Shown here: one piece after another, positions 5,660-9,417 of the stretch | Position numbering within the stretch: the stretch's first letter is position 1 | Layout: each line of letters begins with the position of its first letter | From: a bacterium | Lineage (GTDB): Bacteria; Patescibacteriota; Minisyncoccia; Portnoybacterales; JAGGTM01 | Reading direction: 5' to 3' | Length of the DNA: 9,417 bases | NCBI GenBank assembly: GCA_021163745.1 | Contig: JAGGTM010000073.1 | Coordinates: forward strand, 1 to 9,417 | The notes under the pieces: generated by a model | What the model was told of the DNA's origin: nothing | The model's database searches: none | The model's input: only the letters and a program-made list of their open reading frames with translations | Translations under genes and position numbers: made by a program

Positions 5660-6475
5660 ATGAAAACTTGGGCCAGCTATCATCGAAATCATTTTTTTGT
5701 TTTAATAAAGCATAAAATTAAACTATTTTTAGGGAAAATAGGAAGCCAGAGAATATTTTACAACTTAATTCGGCGCCTATTTATTTTAGCAAATAAAGAG
5801 ATGTACCGAAAATCTTTGACTAGCTTCCCCGTCTTATCCTATTCGAACAGCCAAGATTGGGTAAGGGTTCCAATGTACGGAGCAATATTTATTTTTTTTA
5901 AAAATTTAGCAAAAAAAGAAAATCTTCGAGGAAAACAAGCTATTGAAATTGGAGGATCAGAAGGTAGTATTAAAAGGATTTTGGAAAAATTTGGAATAAA
6001 ATATCAGGTTGCACCTGATTACCCAGAGATGGATATCCAAGAAATGCCTTATCTTGGGGATAGTTTCGATTTTTTAATAATAGATCAGGTTTTAGAACAT
6101 GTTGAAAAACCGTGGATAGCGGAAGAAGAAATTTATCGAGTATTAAAACCCGGAGGGATTTTTATTGCCACCGCTCCTTTTATGGTGGCTATCCACGGAG
6201 ACGGAAACTGTAAAGATTACTATCGATTTACTCCCGAGGGTTGGAAGAGTTTATTTTCTGATTTTGAAATTTTAGAGGTTGGAGGATGGGGAAACAAAGA
6301 AGTTGTTAGGCTTAGTCTTGATTCTTCGGTAAACGAAACAATGTTTGGAGTAACTATCCCAGTTAATGAGATTATAAATAAAAAACTCTTGCAAAAAAAC
6401 GATCATAAACATTATTTAGTAACCTGGTGTATAGGAAGAAAACCCCTTACCAATCAAAATGAGAGAAACAACTAA
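5660..6475 (+). CDS. Class I SAM-dependent methyltransferase (Methyltransf_11-like), glycan-cluster type
   Basis: This 271-residue protein has a Rossmann methyltransferase core from about 92 to 210. Motif I is AIEIGGSEGS (94-103), an unusual form of the E/D-h-G-x-G-x-G loop. The IIDQVLEHVEKP block (140-151) and EEIYRVLKPGGIFIATAP (156-173) are the standard motifs after strands 4 and 5. A later segment, CKDYYRFTPEGWKSLF (184-199), is typical of methyltransferases from surface-glycan and lipopolysaccharide clusters. The N-terminal 50 residues are basic and aromatic (KHKIKLFLG, LIRRLFIL) and may contact membrane or a partner. The gene follows the sulfatase-like gene after 88 bases, the widest gap in the operon, and overlaps the next gene by 17 bases. 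No Shine-Dalgarno sequence is seen. The acceptor is unknown; a sugar or lipid-linked glycan is inferred from context only. Confidence 0.8.
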   Translation: MKTWASYHRNHFFVLIKHKIKLFLGKIGSQRIFYNLIRRLFILANKEMYRKSLTSFPVLSYSNSQDWVRVPMYGAIFIFFKNLAKKENLRGKQAIEIGGSEGSIKRILEKFGIKYQVAPDYPEMDIQEMPYLGDSFDFLIIDQVLEHVEKPWIAEEEIYRVLKPGGIFIATAPFMVAIHGDGNCKDYYRFTPEGWKSLFSDFEILEVGGWGNKEVVRLSLDSSVNETMFGVTIPVNEIINKKLLQKNDHKHYLVTWCIGRKPLTNQNERNN

Positions 6476-7208
6476 AGAGCTAATTAATGTTCCTTTGGGA
6501 GAAAAGAATCAACCCGGCGAAAGGGATGATATGTTGAACCCTCAAGCAAGTAATAAATGTGAGGTTTATATTCATCTTCAAAGATATAAATTTGCTAGCA
6601 AATTAATCAAAGGAAGAGTGCTAGATTTGGGATGTGGTACAGGTTATGGAACAAAAATACTCAATGGAGTGAGCGAAGAAGTTTACGGAATCGATAAATC
6701 TTCAGCAGCTATAGAGTACGCAAAAAAGAAGTATCCCGGACCCAAATATATTTGCTGTTTAGCAGAAGATTTACCATTTGAAGATAATTTTTTTGATAAT
6801 GTGGTAGCTTTCGAAGTAATTGAACATGTTTCAGATTCTCAAAAAGTTCTGGAGGAAATTTACCGAGTACTTAAATCGGGAGGAAACCTATTTATTTCTA
6901 CCCCCAACCCTCGAAACTTAGAAAACAGGATACAACATTTTTTATTTAAAAAACCGTATCCTGAGAAAATATATATGAAAAACATTTACCATGTTAAAGA
7001 ATTTTATTATGAAGAATTTTTAAATTTTTTAGAGAGTAAAGGATTCAAGATAAGGAAGAAGTTTGGCCAAACTATTCTTATTTTTCACCGAGAAGCAATG
7101 TTTATTTTAAAAAAACTTCCTTTGATATATAAGATTCCAGTTTGGCTGGGTCACCTTTTTCCTAAATATTCTGACCACATTGTTGTTTGGGCACAAAAAC
7201 CTTTTTAA
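6459..7208 (+). CDS. Class I SAM-dependent methyltransferase
   Basis: This 249-residue protein has a canonical SAM-binding core. Motif I is VLDLGCGTGYG (54-64), the ribose-binding acid is in YGIDKS (76-81), and AEDLPFEDNFFDNVVAFEVIEHV (102-124) and EEIYRVLKSGGNLFISTPNP (132-151) follow. The stretch GERDD...HLQRYKFASKLIKG (20-52) is typical of the N-terminal lead-in of glycan-cluster methyltransferases related to UbiE/Methyltransf_11, which supports the long start at 6459. That start overlaps the preceding gene by 17 bases and has no Shine-Dalgarno sequence. ATG at 6531 has AAAGGG (6520-6525) just upstream and would give a 225-residue form that keeps the whole SAM domain but loses the GER motif, so the start is not certain. 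The basic C-terminal half probably forms the acceptor-binding part. The substrate is unknown. Confidence 0.85.
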   Translation: MRETTKELINVPLGEKNQPGERDDMLNPQASNKCEVYIHLQRYKFASKLIKGRVLDLGCGTGYGTKILNGVSEEVYGIDKSSAAIEYAKKKYPGPKYICCLAEDLPFEDNFFDNVVAFEVIEHVSDSQKVLEEIYRVLKSGGNLFISTPNPRNLENRIQHFLFKKPYPEKIYMKNIYHVKEFYYEEFLNFLESKGFKIRKKFGQTILIFHREAMFILKKLPLIYKIPVWLGHLFPKYSDHIVVWAQKPF

Positions 7209-7218
7209 AAATAAATTT

Positions 7219-8064
7219 ATGAAAAAATTCCCCTCGGTTTCGGTTATTATAAGCACCTATAATCGAGACAAATATTTAGCCCGAGCAATTAAAAGCGTTT
7301 TAACTCAAACTTTTAAAGATTTAGAGTTAATAATAATAGATGATAGCACCCACAATAGAATTGCTAGTTTTGTTAATGAGATATTTAAAAAAGATTCTCG
7401 AGTAATTTATATAAAAAACAAAATAAGACTTGGTTTTATTAAAAGCTTAAACAGAGGAATTGAATTAGCGAAAGGAGAATATATTGCCAGGTTAGATGAT
7501 GATGATTATTGGGTTGATCCTGAAAAACTTCAAAAACAAGTCAAATTCTTAAAAGAAAATCCAGATTATATTTTAACCGGTGGAGGAGTAATAATAATTG
7601 ACGAAAAGAATCGAGAAATTGATAGACGTTTACCGCCCCAAACCCATAAAGAAATAATAAATGCCATGCTTTTTAATTGCCCCTTTTGGCACAGCACGGT
7701 TGTTTTTAAAAAAGAAGCTTGGGAGAAAGCAGGAAAATATAATGAAAAAATTGAGTTTTCTGATGATTGGGACCTGTGGTTAAGAATGGGGAAGTATAAA
7801 TTAGGAAAATTCTATAATTTCCCAGAATACTTTACTTGTTATCTTGAGTGGGAACAAAACAAAACTATTTTTATTCTTCGACCCTGTTTACGTTTTAATC
7901 TTAAATTAAGAATAAAATACCGAAAAGATTACCCTAATTTTTATAAAGCCCTCATAATCAACTTAGTTCGTTATTTTTATTTTTATCTTCCTCCTTCTCT
8001 CCAGAAGTTTTTAAGGCCTCCTCTATCAAAAATAAAAAGATTAATCTTCCGTACCCCTTATTAA
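7219..8064 (+). CDS. Glycosyltransferase family 2 (GT-A fold)
   Basis: The protein transfers a sugar from a nucleotide-sugar donor, probably at the cytoplasmic face during surface-glycan assembly. Counting from ATG 7219 (281 residues), it opens with SVSVIISTYNRDKYLARAI (6-24), the GT2 nucleotide-binding strand. LIIIDDS (37-43) follows, then LNRGIELAKGEYIARLDDDDYW (77-98) with the metal-binding D-x-D in DDDD at 93-96. FWHSTVVF and FSDDWDLWLR (180-189) hold the acceptor side and the likely catalytic base. The frame is open upstream to TTG codons at 7180 and 7183, but that extension lies inside the preceding gene and adds residues before the conserved start of the fold, so ATG 7219, ten bases after the previous stop, is preferred. 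The last 60 residues are basic and aromatic with a short hydrophobic stretch (ALIINLVRYFYFYL), which may attach it to the membrane. Donor and acceptor cannot be told. Confidence 0.92.
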   Translation: MKKFPSVSVIISTYNRDKYLARAIKSVLTQTFKDLELIIIDDSTHNRIASFVNEIFKKDSRVIYIKNKIRLGFIKSLNRGIELAKGEYIARLDDDDYWVDPEKLQKQVKFLKENPDYILTGGGVIIIDEKNREIDRRLPPQTHKEIINAMLFNCPFWHSTVVFKKEAWEKAGKYNEKIEFSDDWDLWLRMGKYKLGKFYNFPEYFTCYLEWEQNKTIFILRPCLRFNLKLRIKYRKDYPNFYKALIINLVRYFYFYLPPSLQKFLRPPLSKIKRLIFRTPY

Positions 8065-8070
8065 AGCTCT

Positions 8071-8976
8071 ATGAAATTTAAAGAAAAAATTAATTGGAGA
8101 TTAAAAGCCCTCAGTGATTTTATTAAAAATCTCCCAAATATCAAATTTTTATATAAAACCTTAGACAAGGAAAGCAAAATAAATTTTTTAATAATGACTC
8201 TTAAATTTTTCTTTAAAATGGTTAAACCCAACACCTTGTTTAACCTTTCTTTTAACCCATTTTTTAAAAATAAATATTATAACCCCCACAAAAAACAATT
8301 TTTCTTTCAAGGTTATATTTTTAAGTTTAGAAATATAAAAAAAGATTTTAATGATAAAAAAACAATTAAAGAAATCTCTTCAATGATAAAAGAAATTTTT
8401 GAAATTAAGGTATACGAAAACAAAAAACTAAAAGTTGAAAAAGGAGATATTGTACTTGATTGCGGGGCCCATATAGGGGCTTTCTCGATTTATGCCGCAA
8501 AAAAAGCCCAAAAAGTTTATGCGTTTGAACCAGCTAAAATTGAATTAAACACACTAAAAGAAAACATTAAAATTAATCATTGCAAGAATATAAAAATTAT
8601 TCCAAAAGCAGTAACCTCTAAGATAGGGTTTGTAAAATTAATTTTAAATGGAACATATTGTCATAGAATAGTGAATAGTGACTCAGAGCAAGAGGAAAAG
8701 ATAGCAAAAGTAAAAACAATTTCAATTGATGAATTTGTAAAAGGAGAGAAATTAAAACAAGTAAATTTTATAAAAATGGATATTGAAGGTTCTGAAACAA
8801 AAGCTCTTTTAGGAGCTAAAGAAACTTTAAAAAAATTTAAGCCAAAATTAGCTATTTGTATTTATCATAAAGTTGACGATTTTTATAAAATTCCTCTTTT
8901 AATAAAAAAAATAAATCCTATTTATAAAATAGAAATTAAAAATAAAGGAAACACACCAATAGTTTATGCAATCTAA
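8071..8976 (+). CDS. FkbM-family SAM-dependent methyltransferase
   Basis: This 301-residue protein shows the FkbM hallmarks in order: VLDCGAHIGAFSIYAAK (128-144) as SAM-binding motif I, YAFEP (150-154), IKINHCKNIKIIPKAV (166-181), VKTISIDEF (214-222) and VNFIKMDIEGSETKALLGA (231-249). The K-x-D-x-E-G-x-E core is diagnostic of the family. FkbM proteins O-methylate macrolides, sugars and other small hydroxyl acceptors, and are common in polysaccharide clusters. The first 110 residues are unlike the core: very rich in Lys, Phe and Asn, possibly a membrane- or partner-binding extension. The DNA is strikingly A-rich (a 60-base line at 8341-8400 holds only 9 G or C). The gene starts six bases after the glycosyltransferase stop and overlaps the next start by 11 bases, so it belongs to the same transcript. 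Confidence 0.92.
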   Translation: MKFKEKINWRLKALSDFIKNLPNIKFLYKTLDKESKINFLIMTLKFFFKMVKPNTLFNLSFNPFFKNKYYNPHKKQFFFQGYIFKFRNIKKDFNDKKTIKEISSMIKEIFEIKVYENKKLKVEKGDIVLDCGAHIGAFSIYAAKKAQKVYAFEPAKIELNTLKENIKINHCKNIKIIPKAVTSKIGFVKLILNGTYCHRIVNSDSEQEEKIAKVKTISIDEFVKGEKLKQVNFIKMDIEGSETKALLGAKETLKKFKPKLAICIYHKVDDFYKIPLLIKKINPIYKIEIKNKGNTPIVYAI

Positions 8977-9417
8977 TAAAGTTATAATCTACCAGAAAGC
9001 TCCAAACATTTGTCCTGTGTGTAGAGAGAGAACTAACTTTAAATTTATTCAAAACCACAAGACTAAAGAGGGAAAATGGTCGCTTTACGAATGCCCAAAA
9101 TGCCAAGTTCAATTTTGGATGCCTTTTAAAAATCCCGGGATAACTCATTATAAAAGAAGCTACATTGTAAGAGACAGTATTAACCCCCAATTTTTATATG
9201 GATATCACAAAAAATTTTTAAGAACCCAAAAATTTTCAAGAGGGACAAAAGTTTTGGAGTTAGGTTGTGGAACAGGAGATGTACTAGCAGAATTAAAAGA
9301 GATGGGATGTGAAGTGTGGGGAGTAGATATAGACCCTGTGGCAGTAAATTTTGCTAAAAATCATTTTAAGTTAAATAATATTTATGCGATGTCTTGCGAT
9401 GAATTCTTCAAATTGCC
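8966..9417 (+). CDS. Zinc-ribbon class I methyltransferase, N-terminal part (cut by the window edge)
   Basis: From ATG 8966 an open frame runs to the right edge without a stop, giving 150 residues. It begins with a probable treble-clef or zinc-ribbon: CPVC at 16-19 and CPKC at 43-46, followed by QFWMPFKNP. A methyltransferase core then starts: KVLELGCGTGDVLAELKE (95-112) is motif I, and VWGVDIDPVAVNFAKNHF (about 116-133) carries the ribose-binding acid. Methyltransferases with an N-terminal C-x2-C...C-x2-C module are common in bacterial surface-glycan clusters; the ribbon is thought to help bind the acceptor or partners. The start overlaps the FkbM-type gene by 11 bases, fitting the compact operon. 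TAA and TGA in other frames exclude the alternatives. Function beyond methyl transfer is unknown and the C-terminus is missing. Confidence 0.85.
   Translation, partial: MQSNKVIIYQKAPNICPVCRERTNFKFIQNHKTKEGKWSLYECPKCQVQFWMPFKNPGITHYKRSYIVRDSINPQFLYGYHKKFLRTQKFSRGTKVLELGCGTGDVLAELKEMGCEVWGVDIDPVAVNFAKNHFKLNNIYAMSCDEFFKL

Noticed and set aside
8936..9190. Minus-strand frame at the FkbM / zinc-ribbon methyltransferase junction
   Set aside because: Antisense to two overlapping real genes; the plus strand has CPVC/CPKC and SAM motifs.
1..9417. CRISPR array, tRNA or rRNA gene, insertion sequence, long repeats
   Set aside because: No regularly spaced repeats, no tRNA cloverleaf or rRNA-like sequence, and no transposase or terminal inverted repeats were seen on either strand.

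Overview
The window is bacterial-looking, AT-rich DNA. Apart from a gene tail at the left edge, all convincing genes lie on the + strand in one tightly packed series from about 604 to the right edge. A factor-independent terminator at 238-271 argues for a bacterium. Most starts lack a clear Shine-Dalgarno sequence, and a stand-alone LAGLIDADG endonuclease gene sits inside an operon. An uncultured lineage (for example Patescibacteria/CPR or Omnitrophota-like) is a reasonable guess, but nothing here fixes the taxon. TGA acts as a normal stop at the cysN-like gene, so there is no sign of recoding.

Layout: (1) 1-176, the C-terminal end of a transaldolase-family gene, followed by its terminator. 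(2) 272-603, a gene-poor leader with a possible promoter, a 37-codon small frame and two structured RNA segments, one of which can form mutually exclusive hairpins. (3) 604-4183, a sulfate-activation block: a TauE/SafE-type anion transporter, a CysD-type ATP sulfurylase subunit, a LAGLIDADG endonuclease gene between the two subunit genes, and a short CysN-type GTPase. (4) 4180-5571, an alkaline-phosphatase-superfamily 'sulfatase' translationally coupled to the cysN-like gene, with Thr instead of Cys/Ser at the expected nucleophile position. (5) 5660-9417, a glycan-modification block: two class I methyltransferases, a family 2 glycosyltransferase, an FkbM-type methyltransferase and the start of a zinc-ribbon methyltransferase cut by the window edge.

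Working model (inference): the transporter brings in sulfate or a related oxyanion, and CysD plus CysN activate it to APS. The downstream genes build and decorate a surface glycan by glycosyl transfer, methylation and possibly sulfation or phospho-group transfer. No APS kinase, APS/PAPS reductase or sulfotransferase is visible, so the fate of APS is open.

The strongest points of interest are the endonuclease gene splitting cysD from cysN, the alternative-pairing leader RNA ahead of the sulfur genes, and the non-canonical active site of the sulfatase-like protein. I did not find a clearly new multi-gene defence or mobile system.
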